60,000 bases of DNA from Polytrichum commune (taxonomy: Eukaryota; Streptophyta; Polytrichopsida; Polytrichales; Polytrichaceae): contig OX485806.1 of NCBI GenBank assembly GCA_950295325.1, forward strand, positions 4,714,001-4,774,000. Reading direction: 5' to 3'. How positions within the stretch are numbered: the stretch's first letter is position 1; each line of letters opens with the position of its first letter. Under the pieces are notes generated by a model. That model was not told where the DNA came from. It ran no database searches and was given only the letters and a program-made list of their open reading frames with translations. Positions 46,826 through 56,377 of this stretch are shown piece after piece. Both the position numbers and the translations under genes were made by a program.

Positions 46826-47799
46826 TGTCGCAACCCTTGCTAGCCCCCCTTGACAATCTTGCCAATTTTCAATTCCAGCAAAGGTTACGAGTGCTAACCA
46901 TTCGCATTCCGCCATGCTAATGATTAGCTCCTCCTACCCCGGACCTTATAGTTCATAGGAGGGAACCAACCCTCCTACTTTGCTTTCGGGACTCACCCCT
47001 TAATCGGTAACCCATTCCTAGATGTGGACTTCCATCCATGGGAAGTCCAATCCCATGTTGATCATCGCATTGCCGGAGCAACACTACAACAACCCGAACC
47101 ATACTAGGCAACTATGGCCTCACAATAGGCCAAAGCCCATGGAGGCCTTGCCGTTCGGCCTCGGGTGGGTGAGGCCACACCACCTCACCCATATAAGCCT
47201 CTAGGACTCTACGCGGGGCCCCTACCCCACCGTCAACCAACCTCTTGTCTCTCCACCAAGAGTTGGGGCCAAGTGGACACTTTCCTTTAGCCGCTGGGCC
47301 TAGAAGCCCCCAGCCGCTTCAGACCATCATAACTTCCTTGTATGATGTCGGATACTAACAAGTGACCACTCCATCTTCATCTACGCTTCACGTAGATGCC
47401 AATGGACTCCTCACTTGCCCCATTCACGCAAGTATTGACGAAGTTATGCCTGTTTGAACCTTGGCAGTCCCGGGAATCACTCCCAGGCACTGCTGTACCA
47501 GGGCGCTGTCCTGGGACAGCGCCCCACTCAAATGGCCATAACTCCTAGCTCACACCTCCAATTGAGGTGATCTTGAGCATTCTAGAATCACCACGCCATG
47601 AGCTACGCATAGCTCATGGCCTTACCCTTGTGCCTCCTAGTCTCCGTGGGTGGGAGGCGTTCCCAACGCCCGAGGCTCTCACCCACACTAGGATCACTTG
47701 GGCCCTCTCACCAACGGCGCCACAAGTCCCGGGTGTCACTCCGGGGTCCCCCTTGTGCCCATGGTGTTTCGGGCACTCCTCATGAAGAGGTGCGCGACA
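46826..47799 (-). repeat. E5 5' LTR
   Basis: 974 bp in reverse orientation, paired with 40502-41476. Confidence 0.95.
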
Positions 47800-48994
47800 G
47801 ATTTGGACTGCAGTGTGATAATGCAACCAAATCCCGGTTGCTGGATCATAGTTAACTTCAGAACGGTACCATGCATAGCTTCAGCAGAGGCCATCATCTG
47901 CCTCTGCTTTGCCGAAGGTGCGCTGCTGGATCGCCGAACAAGCTTGGACAATCTTGTCGGAGGGATCATGTCGGGGTTTTCTGGAACACGGATTCCAGAC
48001 ATATCCAGCGGGGGAGCAGAGTTGGTGAAGAGTTGAGTCGGTGTGATGCGCTCCTTTGGTGGGAGTTGAAAACCTGCGTTCTCAAGGGCGAAGATCTCCG
48101 AGCGGGTGAGGTTGGTACCAATCTTCACGGGCCAGATTGGGGGAATAGGAGGCTTCTGGTCATCAGTAGAGAACTGCATGACCTATTTCCGACGAGGGCC
48201 CTTCACGCAACGCTCAATGTCGTCTGGGCAAAAGACAAAGTCCGTGCGCTTCATAGATTGGAGTTTGTAATGATGCCACATACCGGTGTAGGTCGGCGCA
48301 GGGACGCTCTTATTATTAGTGACGATTCTTGCGGTGCACTTCTTCTTTGTGCTGCATGATTAGCCCAACAAGACTTCCCAGACGTATAGGGTATGCGGGC
48401 AATATGCCAAAGAGAGACATCTACTTTGGTTTCTTGCACGGCAGTGACACGCTGGAAACCAAGTCCTGCAGGTGAAGGCACTTGAACCTCTTGTACAGAA
48501 GGGGAAGACTCCTCAATGATAGTGGGTAGTGTTTCTGGTTGAGATCGAGTGACACGCTTACCGGGGGGAGGGCGAGAGAAGTTCACGGTATCGGGGCGGT
48601 GGGTCTCGCCATCATCACCAATTGGAGTGTCTGATCTTCGCTTCTGCGATCCAAACACCTCGGCGCCCTCAAGGTGTGGATCGCGAGTGCAAAATTCTTC
48701 CCCACCGGACATGTCAAGCAAGACCTTCTGCAACACTGTGGGGTCGCCAGTACGTTGAGCTCGACGTTGAGCACCCCTGAGTTTTAGTTCTTCTTTGCTT
48801 GGACCATCTCCGCCAATTCCACCTTTAAGGAACTGGTAGTATGCAACAACTTGTAAGAAGGCGCGAATGTAGTCGTCAACCGTAGCCACGTATAGATCTC
48901 CACCCTTGTTGCCGGAGGCTTGAAGCCATTTGTTGTGGACGGACTCCGCAAGATTGCACGACGGCATCTCGGCCAATTGGTCTTGGGTTAAAAC
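47800..48994 (-). pseudogene. MULE transposase exon 2 part, before E5
   Basis: The minus frame starts VLTQDQLAEMPSC and includes a Lys/Arg-rich patch (QKRRSD, PPPGKRVTRS). Near 48345 coding character moves to another frame (IVTNNKSVPAPTYTGMWHHYK). This continues through TAG at 48183-48185 to FGCIITLQSK at the E5 junction. One A added to the A-run would restore the frame, and the TAG is one step from CAG. Confidence 0.65.
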
Positions 48995-49091
48995 CTTATC
49001 ATGATTGGAGAAATCAAGTATTAATATAAATGTACAGAGAGAGGAAATCGAATCCAAGAAAATCCAATAATGAATTATAAAGGAGATGTAC
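48995..49091 (-). other. MULE gene intron
   Basis: 97 bp, minus-strand donor GTACAT and acceptor ATGATAAG. It keeps the frame in phase 0. Reading through instead would give a dead-end tail (FLGFDFLSLY), which supports splicing. Confidence 0.7.
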
Positions 49092-51254
49092 CAGTTCCAT
49101 GAAACCACCCCATTGAAGGTAGCGGAAGTGCCAAAAAGCAAGCCAGAGCTGAAGATGCTTGAGACCGTCCTCACTTGTACAATTCGATGACGCCCACCAA
49201 GCCTTGATAGCTAGGTACCTAGTCTCAGCCTCTTCCATAGATGACGCATTTCGATATTGAAGGCAAAGATGTCTATGTTGGTCTTGTAACTCATGCTTTA
49301 TATACGATTTCGTATGTTTTTCGAGCGATTGTTTCCAATGGAAAAAACAAGTGCGCTCACGACCCTCCATTGGAACTTTGGGATCCCCCGAACCATATAC
49401 AATGCGAACAGCGTTCCAATTGGCTTGGGCACTGTCCGCCATGAAGCCTATAAAGTTTGGATGTGGGATACCGTGTCGGGCCATGACGTGGTTGAGGTTC
49501 TGCCAGAAGAGAACTTGGGCATCCTTATCCTCCGATTGGAAATCACAACATGAAATGGTCATGACCCGTTGATAAGTCCCATCGTACACATGAGCGGCCA
49601 TGGTGGTCCACCCTTTGACCCGCTTCACGTGATCGGACATCATCCACGCGTTCTCCAGGTCCCCACCCGGTTGCATCCGACGAACCAAATCCACTCCACT
49701 TCCAGGACCAATCTCCGACATCTTGAAGACGAACACCTTGTCTGTATCGTCACCTTGTCCTGGGAATTGGTTCCGTTGGACGTAGGCCCAATTGCTAACG
49801 CCTCGGAGCTTTGCGATGCCATCCATAACACCAAACCTTCGCAAATATTTGAAAGAGGTAACCTTAGAGCGAAGGTTTGGGGAATTCAACTCTCTACAGC
49901 TCTCAAAAACAGGTTCAAGCTCTTTTAAAGAGAAGAGACGGTGTGTGTCATTATCGCCAGAAAGGAGAAACTCACCAACAATGTCCTTGCTAGCTTCAAG
50001 GACGATCTTGCTGTGGGTGGCTTGAGGCGTACGTTCAACGTGCTCCTCAAGAAGTGCATTGATACGCTTCCGACTGTCTCTGCAGTCTCCAACCTTCACT
50101 GGATGTTGATGAGAACCGAGATGAATGCAGGCTCTTTGGGATGACTCCTTCCCATGGACGTAGAAGATTTTGGCCTCGCATAGTGCAATGCATTTGGGAG
50201 GCTCTTTACAAATCCTGCAGACAAGAGTAGATCCGGATGGCACAATGCCAGAGAGAGGGAAAGGATCTTTAGTGAAACCTTCAAATTCTGTGTCATTGAC
50301 CTTAGAGGTACGATGGGCGCGTTGAAGGTAATCACAACTCGGGTTTTGGCATTGGAGATGGCCAACACAGGTAGAGGAACGAAATGCAAGGCCAACGTCG
50401 TTTGTAATGTTGGTGGTTTGAGTCTTAGTCCAAACATGGCCATCATATTGCTTGTCCATGCCGTCCAACGACTTGGCCCTGGTTTGAGATGAAGAGACTT
50501 CTGCTGTAGGGAGGACAAATAACTGGGTGCCATCGAAACGAGGGGGAAGGTGATTAACTTCTTGGATTTTGATTTTATCGTAATCTATTTTCTTGAGGAC
50601 GTTCTTACTACCGGGCATAGAGCCAAGACGACGAAGACATTGAACAATAGTTTGAGGAGGTTTAGACGTAGGGACCGAAGGAGTTGAAGGGACAGAGCTA
50701 GATGGAGAAGGCGTTATGTAGGATGCAAAGGGAAAAAAATGAGGGGAATCATGGACAGCAACCTTATACACTGGTACATCTTCACTCGAAGAATCAGACA
50801 AGTCTATAACGTTGTCTACACCAGGCTCGGTCTTGACGCTTATTACGGGGGGTGTGCTAAAGGCAACAGTGGATGATCGAAGAGGAGAAAGGATTTCTGT
50901 TGACACTTCCATCTGAGAATCTGGCCAGCCACAAACCCTATACTTTCCCGCGCCAAGCTCCCACACTACATTGCCATTGTCAGTTATCTTGGAGGTCTCA
51001 TGGAAGGTATGAACGAGCAATCCAGTATCAGGATGGTAGATCTCACGCTCTACCCATATTGTACTAGCTTTCAAAGAGAACCTAATGCTAAGATGAAGCT
51101 CCGAGACAACAACAATACCTTGTGCACCAATGGGGAATATAATAGGGACCCCGATGCCATGTGAACGAAGTTCGGCCATCTCAGAGACGGGAGGAAGAAT
51201 TGAGGTGGAAGCCATGAAGGCAGAGAAAGCAAACGTGAAGGAACAAAGATGCAA
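49092..51254 (-). pseudogene. MULE transposase exon 1 (DDE core)
   Basis: One uninterrupted frame of about 720 codons. It is intact apart from belonging to a broken gene, and carries the putative catalytic Asp residues in VYDGTYQ and FMADSAQ. It ends GGFMEL|GTACAT. Joining to GTTTTAACC at 48994 is phase 0 and gives VLTQDQLAEMPSCNLAESVHNKW, the continuation typical of these proteins. Confidence 0.8.
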
Positions 51255-51534
51255 AGATGCATAGAGAAGGAGAATGGTGATGACGATGAAGTTATAAACA
51301 AATACGCATGAATATCAGGAAGGAGACAAAACTGTCAGGCATCCTAAAAAAAGATACCCCTAATTACAAAGATGGTTGTCAGATAGTAAAGCGCGCCTCC
51401 CATCGGGAGGTATTGCAATTATATACTGAGAAGAATGCGATTGCTCACTTTCTTTCCAATGTGTGAGTTTGATGTGGTGAGGTTGTGGAAAGGAAATAGA
51501 GCGAATAGGTCTGAATTGCGGGAGGGTTGAACAC
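51255..51534. promoter_or_regulatory. Divergent intergenic region
   Basis: About 280 bp between the start of the minus-strand MULE gene and the start of the + strand gene at 51535. It would have to hold both promoters. No clear TATA pair was recognised. Confidence 0.35.
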
Positions 51535-52485
51535 ATGAAGGAAATAGGCAATTCACAACCTCCGACAACGGAACCATCTAAGAAAAAGAAGAGGAGGCGA
51601 TCGTCTACACATTACACTGATAAGAAGAGAAAGACAGTGAGGACACAAAAGTCACAGGCAAGGAAAGCGCCAATTGAGGGCCGTGGGACGCCCGAGGATT
51701 TGAGCCAAAGCATAAAGGACCTGCGGAAACCTTCGTGGAGGTTAGACTGTGGGATTCGGCCTTTTCATTTATCACCGATTGTAGAAGAGGCGGACGGAAG
51801 TAAAACGCAACCAATGGCAGAAGTGGAGGAGTTGGGAAACGACAGCATCCAAGAGGACTCACGCGAAGAGACAAACTCTACAAGTGTCGTACGTATTCTT
51901 CGGGTTCTCCATATATTCAGTTGTTTGAGCACATAATGAAAATGGTAGAACATATTCAACTGTGAAACAACTTTTCTTTTAGATATTATGGTTTGTCATC
52001 ATTGTTAAAAACATTGTTTTATCTTAAATATAGGAAGAGGGGGGGGGAGTGGAGATAGTGGAAATATCTATGAAGAAGACAACAAGGAGGTAGCACAACA
52101 AATTGAGAAGGCGTTAGAAGAGCGAGAACCGATGTCGGGACAACCAACGATTCAAGCAAGAGAAAAAATGAAGGCGTCCAAGAGGAAAGCGGCAAAGGAA
52201 GATCTGAAATCAAATTTGTTGGGAGGCCGCGAAAGAGCTGAAGGAGGAGACCCATGCGCAGAAACCCTAAGTGTGGATGTTGTGACCCCTGCTTCAAGAT
52301 TTCTGCGAAGCAAGGCGGGCGGAACACAACAAACATCAAGGCGAGGGCGTGGCCGCGGGAGAGGAATGGCGCAAGTAAACCTCGGAGATTCGAGAAGCAC
52401 TCCAATATCGCCGACAGAGGACGGGACCTCGGAAGATAGTGGCGCCAATATAGGGGCTTCAGTGGAGGGCATACTCCAAATTCTG
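51535..52485 (+). CDS. Unknown basic, probably nuclear protein (two exons)
   Basis: Exon 1 is 51535-51892 (donor GTATTC) and exon 2 is 52034-52485 (acceptor AAATATAG, donor GTAAGG). The phase-1 junction leads into GGGSGDSGNIYEED. The product starts with a KKKKRRR cluster like a nuclear localisation signal. It has a low-complexity acidic and basic middle (REKMKASKRKAAKED), then an Arg/Gly stretch (RRGRGRGRG). No domain was recognised. The exon-2 donor implies at least one more exon. A phase-0 acceptor at 57260 would link it to gene 3 and make the palindrome array its 4.8-kb intron. Alternatively it is an accessory gene of the neighbouring MULE. Confidence 0.45.
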
Positions 52486-52902
52486 GTAAGGTGTCGGGAT
52501 CTCGGCCAAGCTATGTTCGCCAACGTTTTTGCTTTCTATCACCTTGATTTCTCATAGTATTTGGAATATCAGCTTGACTTGCTTTCGGCCTTGTCTTGAT
52601 TTGGGTTTAGGAACATGTTAGGAAAGGTATGTTTGTGCTTGAAAAATCAAAAGGTTATGTGCACATCATGTTGCTCTCGGCCTTGTCTCGTTTTGTGTAG
52701 TGCACAAGAACGAGCTAGGGCAAGAGGCCTCGGATCCGAGGCCTCATATTTGTGTAAGTTTGAGTATGTGAGAGGTAGGGTTTTGAGGGAGGTGAGGTTC
52801 TTGATTTCTCAACCTAATAGAATGTCAACTTTCTTGCTTTCTTGATTCCTTGCTCTCGGCCATTTCTTCTATTGTGTAGTGCATAAGTGGGAGCCATAGG
52901 AA

Positions 52903-53460
52903 GAGGCCTCGGATCCGAGGCCTCTTATTTGTGGGTAGGTTTGTGCTTGAAAAATCAAAATGTTATGTGCACATCAATTGCTCTCGCCCTTGTCTTGTTT
53001 TGTGTAGTGCATAAGAAGGAGCTAGGGGAAGAGGCCTCGGATCCGAGGCCTCTTATTTGTGTAAGTTTGAGTATGTGAGAGGTAGGGTTTTGAGAGAGGT
53101 GAGGTTCTTGATTTCTCAAACTAATGGAATGTCAACTTTCTTGCTTTCTTGATTCCTTGCTCTCGGCCATTTCTTCTATTGTGTAGTGCATAAGTGGGAG
53201 CCATAGGAAGAGGCCTCGGATCCGAGGCCTCTTATTTGTGGGTAGGTTTGTGCTTGAAAAATCAAAATGTTTTGTCCACATCGATTGCTCTCGGCCTTGT
53301 CTCGTTTTGTGTAGTGCATAAGAAGGAGCTAGGGGAAGAGGCCTCGGATCCGAGGCCTCTTATTTGTGTAAGTTTGAGTATGTGAGAGGTAGGGTTTTGA
53401 GAGAGGCGAGGTTCTTGATTTCTCAAACTAATGGAATGTCAACTTTCTTCCATTTTTGAT
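52903..53460 (+). repeat. 307-bp higher-order repeat, first block
   Basis: Two palindrome-containing subunits (128 and 179 bp) are repeated as a pair. 52903 to 53210 and 53031 to 53338 are both exactly 307. The same pair recurs at 55312-55860, so a larger segment was also duplicated. Confidence 0.9.
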
Positions 53461-53481
53461 TCCTTGCTCTCTGCCTTGTGC

Positions 53482-53503
53482 CCCACGGGCGAACGCCCGT
53501 GGG
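53482..53503. repeat. Palindrome family C, copy 1
   Basis: Arms CCCACGGGCG and CGCCCGTGGG around AA, followed by GCCATGTAACAAGTAA. Confidence 0.95.
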
Positions 53504-53583
53504 CCATGTAACAAGTAACTTGGTTAGGCATATCTTTATGAGGCACTTTGGTTGGTTCTGAGTATGTAAACTAGTTTGTGTGT

Positions 53584-54244
53584 GAGGCCTCGGATCCGAG
53601 GCCTCTCGGCCGAGGCCACTTGAGGTTTTTTGATTCAAAGTATAACTTGTATGAATGAGGCACTTTGCTTGTTTTTGAGGATGTAAACTAGTTTGTGAAT
53701 GAGGCCTCGGATCCGAGGCCTCTTTTATGTGTTCCAAAACAAGTGTAGAGAAGAGGCACTTTGGTTGGTTTTGAGTATGTAAACTAGTTTGTGAATGAGG
53801 CCTCGGATCCGAGGCCTCTTTTATGTGTTCCAAAACAAGTGTACCGAAGAGGCACTTTGGTTGGTTTTGAGTATGTAAACTAGTTTGTGTGTAAGGCCTC
53901 GGATCCGAGGCCTCTCGGCCGAGGCCACTTGAGGTTTTTTGATTCAAAGTATAACTTGTATGAATGAGGCACTTTGCTTGTTTTTGAGGATGTAAACTAG
54001 TTTGTGAATGAGGCCTCGGATCCGAGGCCTCTTTTATGTGTTCCAAAACAAGTGTACGGAAGAGGCACTTTGGTTGGTTTTGAGTATGTAAACTAGTTTG
54101 TGTGTAAGGCCTCGGATCCGAGGCCTCTCGGCCGAGGCCACTTGAGGTTTTTTGATTCAACGTATAGCTTGTATGAATGAGGCACTTTGCTTGTTTTTGA
54201 GTATGTACACTAGTTTGAAAATGAGGCCTCGGATCCGAGGCCTC
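53584..54244. repeat. 96/117-bp palindrome block
   Basis: Palindrome spacing is 117, 96, 96, 117, 96, 117. Some units continue TCGGCCGAGGCC, making a second overlapping dyad. All spacings are multiples of three, which leaves a long repetitive minus-strand frame open by construction. Confidence 0.9.
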
Positions 54245-54262
54245 CTTTTAGTGCCCTCGATC

Positions 54263-54450
54263 AGCAGTCCCCTGGGAGTGGCTCCCGGGACTGCGAATGT
54301 TTAAACAGGCATAACTTCCTTGATTTTTGCCCAAATGGGGCAAGTGAGGTGTCCATCGGCATCTACATTTCACGTAGATGACGATAGAGTGGTTGATTGT
54401 TAGATTTGGAGACCACACGTGGAAGATATGGAGGTCTGAAGCTGCGGGGG
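54263..54450 (+). mobile_element. Diverged LTR fragment inside the palindrome array
   Basis: CAGTCCCCTGGGAGTGG, CCCGGGACTGC, AAACAGGCATAACTTCCT, GGGGCAAGTGAGG and TCCATCGGCATCTAC match, in order, the middle of the E-family LTRs (for example 13450-13570) with clear divergence. It is an old relative of that family, truncated at both ends. Confidence 0.85.
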
Positions 54451-54496
54451 GGGGGGAAATGTGTTTTGTTAAGTGCATAAGTAGGAGCTTTGGGAA

Positions 54497-55154
54497 GAGG
54501 CCTCGGATCCGAGGCCTCTTTTTTGTGTCAAGGTTTGTGCTTGAAAAATCAAAATGTTAGGTTCATTTTTGAATTCTCTCGGCCATTTTCTGTAGTATGT
54601 ATTTCATAAGGAGGGGCATTCGGAAGAGGCCTCGGATCCGAGGCCTCATTTTTGTGTCAAGGTATGTGCTTGAAAAATGAAAATCTTATGTTCATTTTTG
54701 AATGCTCTTGGCCTTCTTGTTTTGGGTAGTGCATAAGTAGGTACTTTGTGAAGAGGCCTCGGATCCGAGGCCTCATTTTTGTGTCAAGGTATGTGCTTGA
54801 AAAATGAAAATCTCATGTTCATTTTTGAATGCTCTTGGCCTTCTTGTTTTGGGTAGTGCATAAGTAGGTACTTTGTGAAGAGGCCTCGGATCCGAGGCCT
54901 CATTTTTGTGTCAAGGTATGTGCTTGAAAAATGAAAATCTCATGTTCATTTTTGAATGCTCTTGGCCTTCTTGTTTTGGGTAGTGAATAAGTATGTGTTT
55001 TGGGAAGAGGCCTCGGATCCGAGGCCTCATGTTTGAGTCAATTTTATTTAAGAAAAATCAAAATGTTATGTTCGTGTAAGATTACTCTCGGCCTTCTTGT
55101 TTTGGGTACTACATGAGTAGGAGGTTTGTGAAGAGGCCTCGGATCCGAGGCCTC
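54497..55154. repeat. 127-bp palindrome block, first
   Basis: Palindromes at 54497, 54626, 54753, 54880, 55007 and 55133, spaced 126-129 bp. Spacers contain AAG|GTATGTGCTTG after the palindrome and TTCTTGTTTTGGGTAG before it, like a splice donor and acceptor. A second such block lies at 56434-57091. Confidence 0.9.
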
Positions 55155-55311
55155 TTGTTTGTGTAAGTTTGAGTATGTGAGAGGTAGGGTTTTGAGAGAG
55201 GCGAGGTTCTTGATTTCTCAAACTAATGGAATGTCAACTTTCTTGCTTTCTTGATTCCTTGCTATCGGCCATTTCTTCTATTGTGTAGTGCATAAGTGGG
55301 AGCCATAGGAA

Positions 55312-55860
55312 GAGGCCTCGGATCCGAGGCCTCTTATTTGTGGGTAGGTTTGTGCTTGAAAAATCAAAATGTTATGTGCACATCAATTGCTCTCGGCCTT
55401 GTCTTGTTTTGTGTAGTGCATAAGAAGCAGCTAGGGGAAGAGGCCTCGGATCCGAGGCCTCATATTTGTGTAAGTTTGAGTATGTGAGAGGTAGGGTTTT
55501 AAGAGAGGCGAGGTTCTTGATTTCTCAAACTAATGGAATGTCAACTTTCTTGCTTTCTTGATTCCTTGCTATCGGCCATTTCTTCTATTGTGTAGTGCAT
55601 AAGTGGGAGCCATAGGAAGAGGCCTCGGATCCGAGGCCTCTTATTTGTGGGTAGGTTTGTGCTTGAAAAATCAAAATGTTTTGTCCACATCGATTGCTCT
55701 CGGCCTTGTCTTGTTTTCTGTAGTGCATAAGAACCAGCTAGGGGAAGAGGCCTCGGATCCGAAGCCTCCTATTTGTGTAAGTTTGAGTATGTGAAAGGTA
55801 GGGTTTTGAGAGAGGTGAGGTTCTTGATTTCTCAAACTAATAGAATGTCAACTTTCCTGC
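55312..55860 (+). repeat. 307-bp higher-order repeat, second block
   Basis: Copy of the 52.9-53.46 kb arrangement. 55312 to 55619 and 55440 to 55747 are both 307. The final palindrome is degenerate. Confidence 0.9.
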
Positions 55861-55890
55861 TTTTTTGGTTCCTTGCTCTCTGCCTTGTGC

Positions 55891-55912
55891 CCCACGGGTG
55901 AACACCCGTGGG
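55891..55912. repeat. Palindrome family C, copy 2
   Basis: Arms CCCACGGGTG and CACCCGTGGG around AA. Compared with copy 1 both arms changed so pairing is kept. Confidence 0.95.
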
Positions 55913-55960
55913 CCATGTAACAAGTAATTTGGTTAGGTTTTAACATCATCAAATGTGTGC

Positions 55961-55982
55961 CCCACGGGTGAACACCCGTGGG
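55961..55982. repeat. Palindrome family C, copy 3
   Basis: Same arms as copy 2, 70 bp downstream, with shared flanks GGCCATGTAAC and TTAGCATCATC / TTAACATCATC. Confidence 0.95.
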
Positions 55983-56035
55983 CCATGTAACAGGTAACTT
56001 GGGTAGGATTTAGCATCATCACGGGGAGATGTCTC

Positions 56036-56340
56036 CATGTCAAATATTTTTAAAAATTATGATTTTTTTTCTCTATATTCATAACTATTGATTATATCTT
56101 TTGTATATTTTTTTGAAATGTTTTTGTCATCTTCATTTTTTCTAGTAATTGTTTTAGTTGAATTCTGCGTCATTCTAGGTAGAAATGGTATGTTTTCTAG
56201 AAAAATATGGTCATCAAATTTGGTCATGATATTTTACTCCGTAATAGATATCATGTATATCTACGTCCCAAAAAAATTTGAGAAACTTTTGACCCATTTT
56301 GGTGATGCAACTTGGCAATGGAGTGACCTCCCCTGGAACA
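56036..56340. other. AT-rich spacer within the array
   Basis: About 300 bp with T-rich runs and no palindromes, between family C copies 3 and 4. No gene or terminal repeats recognised. It interrupts an otherwise regular series and may be an insertion. Confidence 0.5.
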
Positions 56341-56355
56341 TCATCAAATGTGAAC

Positions 56356-56377
56356 CTCACGGGTGAACACCCGTGAG
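56356..56377. repeat. Palindrome family C, copy 4
   Basis: Arms CTCACGGGTG and CACCCGTGAG around AA. A further paired change (CC/GG to CT/AG) again keeps both arms complementary. Confidence 0.95.

Larger units (their letters stand above)
40502..47799 (-). mobile_element. E5: Ty3/Gypsy-type LTR element, minus strand
   Basis: LTRs 46826-47799 (5', 974 bp) and 40502-41476 (3', 975 bp). The target duplication is GATTT (40497-40501 and 47800-47804). The LTRs differ at about seven or eight positions by eye, which makes E5 older than E1-E3. It is the only copy in reverse orientation and the only one outside gene 1. It lands just upstream of the SWIM finger of the MULE gene. Confidence 0.95.
40241..51254 (-). 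pseudogene. MULE-type transposase with SWIM finger, split by E5
   Basis: Minus-strand gene, exons about 51254-49092, 48994-47800 and 40496-40241. The start could be ATG at 51252-51254 or the second ATG at 51213-51215 (MASTSILPP). In order it has a variable N-terminus with a VIDLSDSSSED SUMO-interaction-like motif (about residue 133), a Cys/His-rich part (CQNPSC, CRICKEPPKC), a DDE-type core with DGTYQ and MADSAQANWNAV, and CFFHWKQSLEKH as in MULE transposases. A second exon follows, then a SWIM finger. MULE transposases cut and paste Mutator-like elements. Damage is a likely one-base loss in an A-run near 48343-48349, TAG at 48183-48185 and the E5 insertion. Terminal inverted repeats were not found. 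Confidence 0.7.

Noticed and set aside
6094-48000. Recurring open frames of 70-170 codons with CRAPLHEECPKHHGHKGD or LRGPPCAHGVSGTP
   Set aside because: They lie in LTR sequence, repeat in every LTR in the same place and have no domain. They are chance frames in GC-rich LTR DNA.
48079-48185. A 105-bp intron hiding the TAG of the MULE gene (GGTATGTGG to AAATAG)
   Set aside because: The sequence between reads as coding (MKRTDFVFCPDDIERCVKG) in the frame of the following exon, so a nonsense codon is more likely.
49241-50144. Plus-strand frames across the MULE gene
   Set aside because: Antisense shadows of the long minus-strand transposase frame, without domain motifs.
53423-54160. 245-codon minus-strand protein gene with REASDPRP repeats
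   Set aside because: It is made entirely of palindrome-array units. The palindrome encodes similar peptides in several frames. No domain or splice evidence.
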